A DNA stretch of 64,000 nucleotides from Gammaproteobacteria bacterium UBA2675 (lineage in GTDB: Bacteria; Pseudomonadota; Gammaproteobacteria; Pseudomonadales; Pseudohongiellaceae): positions 7,021 to 71,020 of the forward strand of contig DEMH01000004.1 of the NCBI GenBank assembly GCA_002354805.1. Direction: 5' to 3'. Positions 19,105 through 28,485 of this stretch are shown piece by piece. Position 1 is the stretch's first letter. The number at the start of each line of letters is the position of its first letter. The position numbers and the translations under genes were made by a program. The notes below the pieces were generated by a model, which did no database searches, was not told the DNA's origin, and worked only from the letters and a program-made list of their open reading frames with translations.

Positions 19105-20454
19105 TCAGTCAATATATTCGACGTAAGCTTCGTCGCGGATTTCCAGAATCCAGTTCTCCAGCTCAAGGTCGAACTTGCGGGCACGCAGTGCATTTTGAGC
19201 CTGCTGTCGACGGTAGTCGCGACTCAGATCCTGCTCGCGGCGCCCAGTGACCTCGGCAACGTGCCAGCCAAAGCTGGTACGGAAGGGTTCGCTTAGTTCG
19301 CCTACCGGCAGGTCCGCTACCTCTGCGGCAAACTCGGGAGGCATGCCACCGTCACTGACCCAGCCCAGGTCACCACCGGCAACGACAGACATGGTGTCAT
19401 CGGAATATTGGCGGGCCAGTACGTTGAAATCCTCGCCGTCCTGAATGCGCTGGTGAATTTCATTGATCAGTCGGCGGGCCTGCTCTTCAGTGCGGATTTC
19501 ATTGGGAGCCACCAGAATGTGTCGCGCCTGGGTCTGCTGGACCAGGCGATTTGAATCGCCGCGCACGTCTGACAGTTTGACGATGTGCATGCCATTGGCG
19601 CTCTGCACGGGTTCCTGCACATCACCGATGCTCAAGTCCGGGACAAATTCGGCGAACAGTGATGGCAGCTCTTCGCGTTTGCGCCATCCCAGCTCGCCAC
19701 CGCTGACGGCAAAACCCAGTTCGCTGGCACGCTGTTGGGCCTCCATGCGCAGCTGGGCAAGGTCCTCACCATCCTCGGCGCGCCGGTAAATATCCTGCAC
19801 CAGGGCCTGCTTGGCAGCTGTCAGCTGCTGGGGGTCGGTATCGCGAAACGGAACCAGAATCTGATCCACCAGATAATCTGGCGCCATCGCTGTCCGTCCA
19901 GCCTCTGAGTTGAGATAGTTTTCAATTTCCTGGTCAGTAATACTGATACGCCGGTTCACCAGGCCGCGCTGCACTTCATTGATCGCCAGTTCGCGGCGAA
20001 TGCGCTCGCGGGTCGCCAGATACATGCCTTGTGATTCCAGCAGGCTCACGTACTGATCGAAGCTCATGTTGTTGGACTGGGCGATGTCGGCAATCACGCG
20101 GTTCAGGGTGTCGTCATCGAAGCGGATACCTACGCGCTCTGCCATTTGCAGCTGAAGATTCTCCACAATCAGATTTTCCATGACCTGGTTGCGAAGGTCT
20201 GCCGGCGGAGGCAGCTGCATGCCCGTTTCTGCAGCACGTTGCTGAATTTCGGCAAGCCGCTCTTCATATTCGCTTTGCAGAATGACACCGTCATCGACGA
20301 TCGCTATTACTCTGTCCAGGACCTGGCGCTCTGCGGCCTGGGAGGGGATCGCGGCACTCATCAGCAACAGGAGCGCGCTGCCCAGCAGGGCGACACGGCT
20401 CAGGTGATCGCGTGACAGCCCTGCCAGTCGGTTCATCAAATCAATCATTAACAT
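19105..20454 (-). CDS. surA: periplasmic chaperone and peptidyl-prolyl isomerase
   Basis: Escorts unfolded outer-membrane proteins, including LptD, through the periplasm. 449 residues: signal peptide (about residues 7-40, ending SQAAERQ), an N-terminal chaperone region, two parvulin domains (roughly 190-290 and 300-400; DTDPQQL..., GDLGWVSDGGMPPEFA) and a C-terminal helix. The frame has ATGs at residues 1, 3 and 7; the last gives the most ordinary signal peptide. Overlaps the lptD end by 14 bases. Confidence 0.96.
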   Translation of the reverse strand: MLMIDLMNRLAGLSRDHLSRVALLGSALLLLMSAAIPSQAAERQVLDRVIAIVDDGVILQSEYEERLAEIQQRAAETGMQLPPPADLRNQVMENLIVENLQLQMAERVGIRFDDDTLNRVIADIAQSNNMSFDQYVSLLESQGMYLATRERIRRELAINEVQRGLVNRRISITDQEIENYLNSEAGRTAMAPDYLVDQILVPFRDTDPQQLTAAKQALVQDIYRRAEDGEDLAQLRMEAQQRASELGFAVSGGELGWRKREELPSLFAEFVPDLSIGDVQEPVQSANGMHIVKLSDVRGDSNRLVQQTQARHILVAPNEIRTEEQARRLINEIHQRIQDGEDFNVLARQYSDDTMSVVAGGDLGWVSDGGMPPEFAAEVADLPVGELSEPFRTSFGWHVAEVTGRREQDLSRDYRRQQAQNALRARKFDLELENWILEIRDEAYVEYID

Positions 20455-22984
20455 CGTACTCCTTAAATCCGGGTATGCCGCGCGTGAGCAGGTTGCTCAG
20501 GCCGCCTCCGGTCAGATCGCCCAGGCCGAGCAGCGTGAATTGGAAGAAAATGCCACGGTTCTGGCGGCTGTCCTGCGCAAAAAATTCGTATTCGTCCACC
20601 CAGTCGCGAGCGACCAGGCGCATCGTGGAACAACAATTACTGTATTCGACCCCTGCAAACGTTTCAAGGTTCCGGCTGTTGCTGTGATCGTAGTTCCAGC
20701 GACCGAAGATGCGCCAGTTATCGTTCACCGGCCAGACTGCAGAGATGTCCGTCTGCTTGATCACTGGGTCCAGCAGCGGGGGAGCCTGCAGAAACACATC
20801 AGTTCGTTCCCGATAACGAAAGGCTGCGTTGATTATGCGGTCGTCGTCCACCCGGAACTGTACAGCAACACTGCCTTCATCCACATTGCTGTTTTCCTGG
20901 TCCCACTGCAGGTCGGCCATCATCTGCCAGCGCTGTGCCGGGCGATAGCTGCCTTCCAGAATCAGTGCAGAGCGCTCCGTGTTCAGTGGCTGCAACAGCA
21001 ACCAGCTTTGCAGCGGGCTGTCCAGCGAGACGGTGCGATCCTCGAAATAAAATATCTGGCCGGCGCTGAAGCGTGCCTGCTCGATTCCGCCGCTGTCGAT
21101 AAATCGTGTCGTCACGGCAGCACTGATCTGATTGGCATCACCCACTCGATCAGGTCCGCTGAAACGGTCATGACGAAACAGCTGGTTAAAATTGAGATTG
21201 AGCTGTGCGGTGTCAAAGCTTGGCAAAAACTGCTGATCTTCGCGCTCGCTGTAAAGATAGTACAAACGCGGCTCCAGCGTCTGTGTCATGGTCTGCCCGC
21301 CAAGCAGAAGGTCACGTTCAAAGACCAGGCCGCCGTCCAGACTGAAGACTCCCACGCCGCGGTCCGGGTTGGAAGGCGTCTGCCGGGCCTGCTGGTCCAG
21401 TTGCCAGGACGCATAACGATAGCGGGCCGTGGGCACTACAAAATAGCCGGGCGTTCGCAGTGGCAGGCTGATCCAGGGTTCTGCTGTCAGGCGTTCACCG
21501 GTAACAAGGGCTCCCTGATTGACCTGCTCGTCGCTTAGCAGTTCGCGACTGAGGGATCGATCAAAGCTGACATGACTGCTGTCAAAGCCGTACTCCAGGA
21601 TGGAGCCCGCCTCGAACCGGCCATTCAGCTGCAGCTCGGGCAGTCGATCGAATGGCTTGTTGATATCGATTGAAGCCACATACGGGTCCAGCACTTCGAT
21701 GCGCTGGACGCGACTCAGTGCCCGCCATTGACTGCTCTGCCAGGTCACAACACCCTCTTTGTTCAGGTGGGTGCGACTTTCCACATTCAGGTCGCGGCTG
21801 CCCAGATCACGAAAATAGTCGGCATCGCTGACAGAGCTGTAGTCCACGTAAGTGCGCCAGTTCTCGCCCAGCTGACCCTCGTGTTCAAAGCCGGCAAACC
21901 AGCGCTTTTCCACTGACGGTGTGTCGCTTCCGGGCTGGGCGGCGCGTGCCGGGTCGTAGGTGTTGTCCTTTGGCAGCAGCGCCAGATTGACCGTGTTCAT
22001 GGACCAGTCCGCCAGATAGCGAAACTCGCCACTCAGCATCAGTCCGCGTTCGGTCATCAGGCGCGGCGTCAGGGTGGCGTCATAGTGCGGTGCCAGATTG
22101 AAATAGTAGGGCACGGCTATATCCAGCCCGCTGTCGCGACTATTGCTGATGGACGGTGGCAGAATCCCGGAGACCCGCTGGTCACTGATCGGGAACTGCA
22201 GTGTCCATGGATAATAGAAAACGGGTATATCGCTGATTCGCAACGTGACATTGCTGGCGTACCCAACGCCTGAGGCATTATCCAGGCGCAGATTGCTGGC
22301 CTGCATGACCCAGAACGGGTCCATAGGTTCACAGCGGCTGAAAGCACCATTATCCAGCGTCAGCATGCCGCTTTCACTGTTATAGCTAAGCTGATCTGCG
22401 CTGCCGTGAATCTGTGTTTCATGCATCACATAGGCAGCTTGCGAGATCTCATTGTCGCCGGTGTTCTGATCAAGCACCGCGCCTTCGCCGGTGATCAGAA
22501 AGCCAGGCTCGCGAAACAGCACGTCGCCCTGTAGAGTCAGGATGTTGGTTTCTTCGTTCATGTGCATGCCATCGCTGGCTGTTAGGCTGCGATAGCCTTG
22601 CTGCACATTAACGGCGCCGTCCACATAAAGCTGATATGGCTCCGGCTGGCGGACACGGGTCTGGGTCTGCACTTCTGTGGGCGCCTGATCGGGTTCCAGG
22701 TCAATGTACTCGCCAGTCAGCTCTGGTTCCACGAACATGCCGCAGCATGCGCTGCGTAACTGCTGCAACAGCTCCGTCGGCAGTTCGCTGCGTGGCGTCC
22801 AGTCACGCATAATGCCGGTGCCGGCAGCATCTGGTGCGGTATTGGCGGACTCGCCGGTTGGCGTATGAGCAATGGCCTGGCCAGCTGCCATCATGGCTAC
22901 CAGGCTGCCGAACGAAAGCGCTGTGACCGTGACGGGTCTGACAGGGCCTGACGGCAGCAAAGTAAACAGGGAAGGGCGTGGCAT
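20441..22984 (-). CDS. lptD: LPS-assembly outer membrane protein
   Basis: Beta-barrel that, with LptE, inserts lipopolysaccharide in the outer leaflet. 847 residues from the ATG at 22984, chosen because it starts a signal peptide (VTALSFGSLVAMMAAGQAIAHT); the frame is open a further 59 codons upstream, but those lack homology. An N-terminal OstA/LptA-like jellyroll (about 130-270; LTASDGMHMNEETNILTLQGDV) precedes the barrel. Cysteine pairs near the N-terminus (SACCGMF) and C-terminus (YSNCCSTM) match the disulfide-forming cysteines of LptD. Heads a leftward operon of at least seven genes. Confidence 0.96.
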   Translation of the reverse strand: MPRPSLFTLLPSGPVRPVTVTALSFGSLVAMMAAGQAIAHTPTGESANTAPDAAGTGIMRDWTPRSELPTELLQQLRSACCGMFVEPELTGEYIDLEPDQAPTEVQTQTRVRQPEPYQLYVDGAVNVQQGYRSLTASDGMHMNEETNILTLQGDVLFREPGFLITGEGAVLDQNTGDNEISQAAYVMHETQIHGSADQLSYNSESGMLTLDNGAFSRCEPMDPFWVMQASNLRLDNASGVGYASNVTLRISDIPVFYYPWTLQFPISDQRVSGILPPSISNSRDSGLDIAVPYYFNLAPHYDATLTPRLMTERGLMLSGEFRYLADWSMNTVNLALLPKDNTYDPARAAQPGSDTPSVEKRWFAGFEHEGQLGENWRTYVDYSSVSDADYFRDLGSRDLNVESRTHLNKEGVVTWQSSQWRALSRVQRIEVLDPYVASIDINKPFDRLPELQLNGRFEAGSILEYGFDSSHVSFDRSLSRELLSDEQVNQGALVTGERLTAEPWISLPLRTPGYFVVPTARYRYASWQLDQQARQTPSNPDRGVGVFSLDGGLVFERDLLLGGQTMTQTLEPRLYYLYSEREDQQFLPSFDTAQLNLNFNQLFRHDRFSGPDRVGDANQISAAVTTRFIDSGGIEQARFSAGQIFYFEDRTVSLDSPLQSWLLLQPLNTERSALILEGSYRPAQRWQMMADLQWDQENSNVDEGSVAVQFRVDDDRIINAAFRYRERTDVFLQAPPLLDPVIKQTDISAVWPVNDNWRIFGRWNYDHSNSRNLETFAGVEYSNCCSTMRLVARDWVDEYEFFAQDSRQNRGIFFQFTLLGLGDLTGGGLSNLLTRGIPGFKEYDVND

Positions 22985-23146
22985 AGTGTCAGGCAATCCA
23001 GTCGGCAAAAATCCAGTCGGCGAAAACTCGGCGAAAAGGCGATAATAGGGCGGCTTCGTCCGTGCCCAATGGCGTCGGCAGTAGCGCCCGCATGATAATT
23101 CATTGGGGTTTTGATATAAAGCCGGGATAGTTTCGGTGGAGACAGA

Positions 23147-24256
23147 ATGACTACAGTACAAGAGGATGTTGATGCCATTCAGGCTAGGCGTCAGGAGCAG
23201 CTCGAGAACTGGGCGCGACAGGCCATGACGGAACGTGACGGGCAGGATCCCGGGCCATTACATGCCAGGTCTCTGGGCGGCGACGCCAGTTTCCGGCGCT
23301 ATTTTCGCTGCCGCATCCATGCCGTAGCACGTTTGCTGGTCGATGCGCCGCCGGACAGGGAAGACAACCCGGCGTTTGTGCGTGCTGCCGCAGAGTTCAG
23401 CCGCGCCGGCATGCGCACGCCCGAGATTCTGGCCCGGAATCTTGAGCAGGGTTTTCTGGTAGTGGAAGACTTTGGTGATCAGCTTTACTGGCCAGCGCTT
23501 CTGGAGGCTCAGCGCGACGGCGATATGGAGCGCGTCGAGAAACTGTACGGTCAGGCCATGCTGGCGCTGCTCGATCTGCAGGCAGACCAGCATGAAAGCG
23601 ATTTGCCGCCTTATGATCGTGGTCGGCTTGAGCAGGAAATGCGCCTGTTCGACGACTGGTTCTGCTCTGAAATGCTCAATTGGCCAATATCAGACAGTGA
23701 GCGCACGCTTTTGCAGCAGACGCGGCAGCTGCTGTGTGATGCGGCGCTACAACAGCCGCAGGTCCGCGTTCATCGCGACTACCACTCCAGAAACTTGATG
23801 ATCCCCGTTGATGCCGGAGGTGTCCATCACGAGGATCAGCCCCCCGGTGTGATTGACTTTCAGGATGCCGTCATTGGTCCGGTGAGCTATGACCTGGTGT
23901 CGCTGCTGCGGGACTGTTATGTGGCATGGCCGACCGCTGATGTGCGTCGCTGGGTGAACGGCTACGCGCGGCTGGCCCGACAGCGCGGTATCCTGCCAGC
24001 AGGGTACACTGACGCGGATATGCAGCGGGATTTTGATCTGATGGGGCTGCAGCGACATATCAAAGTGCTGGGCATTTTTTGCCGGCTGGCGCTGCGGGAT
24101 GGCAAACAGCGCTATCTCGCTGATCTGCCGCTGGTCATGCATTATGTTGTAACAGTTGCGTCTGAACATGCCGAGCTGGCGGCATTTGTGGACTGGTTTC
24201 GGCGTGGGCCGATGCCGGCAATGCAGCAGAAACTGCGCGATCTGGGACTCTCATGA
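23147..24256 (+). CDS. amgK: N-acetylmuramate/N-acetylglucosamine anomeric kinase
   Basis: Phosphorylates the anomeric carbon of N-acetylmuramic acid during cell-wall recycling, feeding MurU. 369 residues of the aminoglycoside-phosphotransferase fold: LGGDASFRRYFR, the catalytic VHRDYHSRNLM and metal-binding VIDFQDAVIGP. Divergent from lptD (162 bases between the starts) and overlapping murU by four bases, the arrangement known from Pseudomonas, where the route bypasses fosfomycin-sensitive MurA. Confidence 0.94.
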   Translation: MTTVQEDVDAIQARRQEQLENWARQAMTERDGQDPGPLHARSLGGDASFRRYFRCRIHAVARLLVDAPPDREDNPAFVRAAAEFSRAGMRTPEILARNLEQGFLVVEDFGDQLYWPALLEAQRDGDMERVEKLYGQAMLALLDLQADQHESDLPPYDRGRLEQEMRLFDDWFCSEMLNWPISDSERTLLQQTRQLLCDAALQQPQVRVHRDYHSRNLMIPVDAGGVHHEDQPPGVIDFQDAVIGPVSYDLVSLLRDCYVAWPTADVRRWVNGYARLARQRGILPAGYTDADMQRDFDLMGLQRHIKVLGIFCRLALRDGKQRYLADLPLVMHYVVTVASEHAELAAFVDWFRRGPMPAMQQKLRDLGLS

Positions 24257-24957
24257 GTGTGACCGCAACGAGGGCAATGATTCTGGCGGCCGGCCTGGGG
24301 CAACGCATGCTGCCACTGACGGAAACGACCCCCAAAGCACTGCTGCCGGCTGGCGACCGCAGGCTTATCGAGTGGCAGATCGCACGTCTGCGTCAGGCCG
24401 GGGTAAAGGACATCGTGATCAATCTTCATCACCTGGGGTCACAGGTGGCGGACGCGCTGGGCGATGGCAGTCGATATGATGTTCGCATCCACTTCTCGGA
24501 CGAGACTGAGCGGCTTGAAACAGCTGGCGGCATCATCCGCGCCATGCCCATGCTCGGAGATCAGCCATTTATCCTTACCAATGCCGATGTGTGGACTGAT
24601 TTTGATTATCGTCGACTGTTGCCGGTTGCGCGGCAACTCGGCCCATCCCAGCTAGCGCATCTGGTGCTGATACGCAACGCACCCCACAAGTCTGAAGGTG
24701 ACTTTCATCTGACTAGCAGTGGGCGTGTGACCGAACATGGTGAGCCAAAACTGACATTCGCCGGTATCAGTGTGCTGCATCCACAACTGTTTGCCGGGGA
24801 GGCTGAACGTTTTCTGCCATTGGGCCCGCTGCTGCGCCAGGCCATGCAGAACGGAGCGGTCACAGGCGAAGTGTTCGATGGCGACTGGCAGGATATTGGC
24901 ACACCGGAAAGGCTTGCTGCGCTGAACCATCAACTCTCTGCCGACACGAAGGTATAG
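24253..24957 (+). CDS. murU: N-acetylmuramate alpha-1-phosphate uridylyltransferase
   Basis: Makes UDP-MurNAc from MurNAc-1-phosphate, the step after AmgK in muropeptide recycling. 234 residues with the sugar-nucleotidyltransferase signature MILAAGLGQRMLPLT and KALLPAGDRRLIEW, LTNADVWTDFD (metal aspartate) and WQDIGTPERL. Start overlaps the amgK stop. Confidence 0.94.
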   Translation: MSVTATRAMILAAGLGQRMLPLTETTPKALLPAGDRRLIEWQIARLRQAGVKDIVINLHHLGSQVADALGDGSRYDVRIHFSDETERLETAGGIIRAMPMLGDQPFILTNADVWTDFDYRRLLPVARQLGPSQLAHLVLIRNAPHKSEGDFHLTSSGRVTEHGEPKLTFAGISVLHPQLFAGEAERFLPLGPLLRQAMQNGAVTGEVFDGDWQDIGTPERLAALNHQLSADTKV

Positions 24958-25033
24958 AATGGGCCAGGCAATTTGTCGCAATAGTCGTTAAAATGATGCT
25001 TTTTTAACGCGCTGTCCGCAGGGATCATCCATT

Positions 25034-25711
25034 ATGAAAGACTTTCTGATCGCCCCTTCGATTCTCTCCGCTGATTTTGCCCGCCTGGGTCAGGAAGTGG
25101 ACGATGTGCTCGCCGCCGGAGCCGATGTGGTGCATTTTGATGTGATGGACAATCACTACGTGCCCAATCTGACCATCGGGCCGATGGTTTGTCAGGCGCT
25201 GCGCAAGTACGGCGTAACGGCGCCCATCGACGTGCATTTGATGGTTTCACCGGTAGACAGCATGATTCAGGATTTTGCCAGGGCTGGCGCCAGTATCATC
25301 AGCTTTCATCCGGAAGCCTCGCAGCACGTTGATCGTTCTCTGCAACTGATCCGTGACAGCGGCTGCAAAGCCGGGCTGGTTTTAAATCCTGCTACCGGCC
25401 TGGAATGCCTGGAGTATGTGCTGGACAAGGTGGACCTGATTCTGGTGATGTCCGTCAATCCCGGTTTCGGCGGTCAGAAGTTTATTCCCTCGGCACTCAA
25501 AAAGCTGGCGCTGATCCGCAATATGATTGATGAAAGTGGTTATGACATTCGCCTGGAAGTGGATGGTGGTGTCACGCCGGCCAATATAGGTGAAATCGCA
25601 CGCGCTGGAGCCGACATGTTTGTTGCCGGTTCGGCCATCTTCAACAGCGATGACTATCGCTCGACGATAACCGCCATGCGCGAGCAGCTGGCACAGACAC
25701 AGTCCGCGTGA
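25034..25711 (+). CDS. rpe: ribulose-phosphate 3-epimerase
   Basis: Interconverts ribulose 5-phosphate and xylulose 5-phosphate. 225-residue TIM barrel with IAPSILSADFARLG, the metal histidine/aspartate in VVHFDVMDNHYVPN, VHLMV, SVNPGFGGQKF and VDGGV near the phosphate-binding end. In relatives gph follows rpe; here trpE follows after 17 bases. Confidence 0.97.
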   Translation: MKDFLIAPSILSADFARLGQEVDDVLAAGADVVHFDVMDNHYVPNLTIGPMVCQALRKYGVTAPIDVHLMVSPVDSMIQDFARAGASIISFHPEASQHVDRSLQLIRDSGCKAGLVLNPATGLECLEYVLDKVDLILVMSVNPGFGGQKFIPSALKKLALIRNMIDESGYDIRLEVDGGVTPANIGEIARAGADMFVAGSAIFNSDDYRSTITAMREQLAQTQSA

Positions 25712-25728
25712 CAGGAGATCGATCCGGC

Positions 25729-27264
25729 ATGAGCGCCAAGCCCACCCAACAAGATGTTCCCGCAATATCGGCACGCAGTCTGGATGAAAGCCGCTTCGCA
25801 CAGCTGGCGGCCCAGGGTTACAACCGTATTCCAGTGGTGCGCGAAGTGCTGGCGGATTTTGAGACACCCCTGAGCACCTACCTCAAACTTGCGGGTGGCG
25901 AATACACTTATCTGTTTGAGTCAGTACAGGGTGGTGAGAAATGGGGGCGCTACTCCATGATCGGCCTGCCCTGTCGCACAGTGATCAAGGTGCGCGATCA
26001 TCAGGTAGGGGTGGAAACCGACGGCAAGCTGGTCAGCAGTGAAAGCTACGATGATCCGTTTGTTTTTGTCGAGTCGTTTCAAAAAGAGTATAGCGTGGCG
26101 CCCATATCCGACGTGCCGCGATTCAGTGGTGGTCTGGTAGGTTATTTCAGCTACGACACTGTCCGTTACGTGGAGCCGACACTCGGGGAGGCGTCTGGCG
26201 GTGACGAAATCGGCACGCCAGAAATTGTCCTGATGGTTTCAGAAGAGGTGGTGGTATTCGATAACCTGCGTGGTACTATCGCCATTGTCTGCAACGTCGA
26301 CCCCTCACAGCCTAATGCCTTCAATAATGCGATGAAGCGCCTCGATGAGATTGAGTCCCGGCTCGCGCAGCCGCTCAGCCAGCCGATCATCGAACAACAG
26401 ATGCCCGATGCCCAGCTGCAGGAGCAGGATTTCAGATCCAGCTTTCAGCAGGCGCCTTTCGAAAGTGCAGTTGATAGTATCAAGGATTACATTCTGGCCG
26501 GCGACGTCATGCAGGTGGTGCTGGCGCAACGTATGTCGGTACCTTTTGTGGGCGACCCGATACATGCCTACCGGGCATTGCGCTACCTGAATCCGTCGCC
26601 TTACATGGTGTTCTTCAATATGGGCGACCACCATATTGTCAGCGCTTCGCCCGAGATTCTGGCCAGGGTAGAAGATGGCACGATCACGGTTCGCCCGCTG
26701 GCAGGTACCCGCAAGCGCGGCCAGACCGAAGAAGAGGATAAGGCGCTGGAGCAGGAACTGCTGGCCGATGCCAAGGAAATTGCAGAGCATCTGATGCTGA
26801 TTGACCTGAGTCGCAATGATTCTGGTCGTGTGTCCAAAACCGGTAGCGTGACGGTGCCCAGAAAAATGTTTGTAGAGCGTTATTCACACGTCATGCATAT
26901 CGCCTCGATTGTTGAGAGTGAAATGCGAGAAGACAAGACGGCACTGGATGTACTAAAGGCGACCCTGCCGGTCGGTACACTCAGTGGTGCACCGAAAGTG
27001 CGCGCCATGGAGATTATTGACGAACTCGAGCCTGTCAAACGTGGTGTGTATGGTGGTGCCATGGGCTACATAGGCTGGAACGGCAATATGGACATGGCAA
27101 TCGCGATTCGGACTGCGGTGATCAAGGACCAGACGCTGTTTGTTCAGGCCGGTGCCGGTGTGGTGGCTGACTCTGTGCCGCGTTCAGAATGGGAAGAGAC
27201 CATGAACAAGGCACGCGCCATATTCCGTGCGGTCGCGCTTGCCCAGCGCGGTCTGAAACTTTAG
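25729..27264 (+). CDS. trpE: anthranilate synthase component I
   Basis: With TrpG converts chorismate and glutamine to anthranilate, the first committed step of tryptophan synthesis. 511 residues. The N-terminal domain has the tryptophan-inhibition type segment YTYLFESVQGGEKWGRYS; the catalytic chorismate-binding domain shows PSPYMVFFN, VRPLAGTRKRG, MLIDLSRNDSGRV and GTLSGAPKVRAMEIIDELE. I choose the ATG at 25729, which has AGGAG 11 bases before it; a GTG at 25708 overlapping rpe is possible. The partner trpG lies 9.7 kb away (36968). No leader peptide or attenuator seen. Confidence 0.96.
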   Translation: MSAKPTQQDVPAISARSLDESRFAQLAAQGYNRIPVVREVLADFETPLSTYLKLAGGEYTYLFESVQGGEKWGRYSMIGLPCRTVIKVRDHQVGVETDGKLVSSESYDDPFVFVESFQKEYSVAPISDVPRFSGGLVGYFSYDTVRYVEPTLGEASGGDEIGTPEIVLMVSEEVVVFDNLRGTIAIVCNVDPSQPNAFNNAMKRLDEIESRLAQPLSQPIIEQQMPDAQLQEQDFRSSFQQAPFESAVDSIKDYILAGDVMQVVLAQRMSVPFVGDPIHAYRALRYLNPSPYMVFFNMGDHHIVSASPEILARVEDGTITVRPLAGTRKRGQTEEEDKALEQELLADAKEIAEHLMLIDLSRNDSGRVSKTGSVTVPRKMFVERYSHVMHIASIVESEMREDKTALDVLKATLPVGTLSGAPKVRAMEIIDELEPVKRGVYGGAMGYIGWNGNMDMAIAIRTAVIKDQTLFVQAGAGVVADSVPRSEWEETMNKARAIFRAVALAQRGLKL

Positions 27265-27363
27265 GAATCCCGCGGCACATGAAGGTCTGAGACAAATCAG
27301 GTATGATTGCGGTCCTGTTTTGTACCAGGTGCACCCGTACCGCCATCCACAGGATACTCGTCA

Positions 27364-28446
27364 ATGAGCAGTAACAAGCGCCCACCATCCATTCCCAGCG
27401 GCAGCAAGTTCCGCAGCGAACATGGCATTGCCGCCATCAAGGATGGAATCAAGGCATCATCTGGCAAGGCGACGGTCGTAGAGCCGACGCAGCGCAAGCC
27501 GCAGTGGCTGCGCGCCCGGATGCCCGGTGGTGAGCGGTTTGATGCCGTGCGGCAGAACGTTCGCGAGCACAAGCTCAGTACCGTTTGTGAAGAATCACAT
27601 TGCCCGAACATCGGCGAATGCTGGAACAATGGTACGGCCACAATCATGGTTATGGGGTCAGTATGCACGCGCGCCTGTCGCTTCTGTGCCGTCGACACCG
27701 GCAACCCGAATGGCTGGCTGGACAAGGACGAGCCGGCCCACGTGGCGGAATCCGTCGAGTTGATGGGCCTGCGCTATATCGTACTGACCTCTGTCGATCG
27801 TGATGATCTGGACGATGGCGGGGCGGCACATTACGCTGCCTGTGTCGCGGCTATCAAGCAGCGTACGCCGCAAGTGGTGGTAGAAGCCCTGACGCCTGAT
27901 TTTGGCGGCGATCTTGAGGCTGTTGCACGTGTTGTGGATTCAGGACTGGAAGTGTTTGCCCAGAATGTAGAGACCGTTGAGAGGCTTACGCATCCCGTGC
28001 GTGACCCGCGCGCAGGGTATCAGCGTACGCTTGATGTGCTGGCCTTCGCCAAACAGCACCGCCCCGATGTGTTGACCAAAACCAGCCTGATGCTGGGCTT
28101 GGGCGAAACGGATGAAGAGATTTTGCAGACCATGGATGATCTGCGCGCCATCAATGTCGACATCCTGACACTGGGGCAATACCTGCAGCCCACCCGCAAT
28201 CACCTGAAAGTGGAACGCTTTGTCACACCCGAGGCGTTTCGTCGTTACCGGGAAATTGGCCTGGAAAAAGGTTTCATGGAAGTAGCGTCCGGCCCGCTGG
28301 TGCGTTCAAGTTACCGGGCAGATCGTGTATTTGAGAAAAACAATCTGGGAATTCCCTTGCCCGACATGCCGGAGGTTGCCGTGGCTGAGCCTGCTGGCGA
28401 TGCGGTCCAGGCTGACGGCCGCATCTCACTGACACAGATTGGTTAG
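27364..28446 (+). CDS. lipA: lipoyl synthase
   Basis: Radical SAM enzyme that inserts two sulfurs into protein-bound octanoate. 360 residues from the ATG at 27364. The auxiliary cluster cysteines are in CEESHCPNIGEC and the radical SAM cluster in CTRACRFCAV; the conserved RSSYRAD near the C-terminus supplies the serine ligand of the auxiliary cluster. The usual partner lipB is not in the window. Confidence 0.97.
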   Translation: MSSNKRPPSIPSGSKFRSEHGIAAIKDGIKASSGKATVVEPTQRKPQWLRARMPGGERFDAVRQNVREHKLSTVCEESHCPNIGECWNNGTATIMVMGSVCTRACRFCAVDTGNPNGWLDKDEPAHVAESVELMGLRYIVLTSVDRDDLDDGGAAHYAACVAAIKQRTPQVVVEALTPDFGGDLEAVARVVDSGLEVFAQNVETVERLTHPVRDPRAGYQRTLDVLAFAKQHRPDVLTKTSLMLGLGETDEEILQTMDDLRAINVDILTLGQYLQPTRNHLKVERFVTPEAFRRYREIGLEKGFMEVASGPLVRSSYRADRVFEKNNLGIPLPDMPEVAVAEPAGDAVQADGRISLTQIG

Positions 28447-28485
28447 CCTGGGACTGGCTGCGAGGTTGATACCACAGTTGAGTGT

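Noticed and set aside
20540..21538. 332-codon open frame on the plus strand
   Set aside because: Lies entirely antisense to lptD, whose barrel sequence is clearly real; no ribosome site or homology on this strand.
24986..25009. Inverted repeat CGTTAAAA / TTTTAACG before rpe
   Set aside because: All-weak pairing with an eight-base loop; too unstable to call a terminator, and too little else to call it an operator.
27307..27363. Longer lipA start 19 codons upstream
   Set aside because: The added residues have no homology and no ribosome site; the ATG at 27364 gives the normal start.
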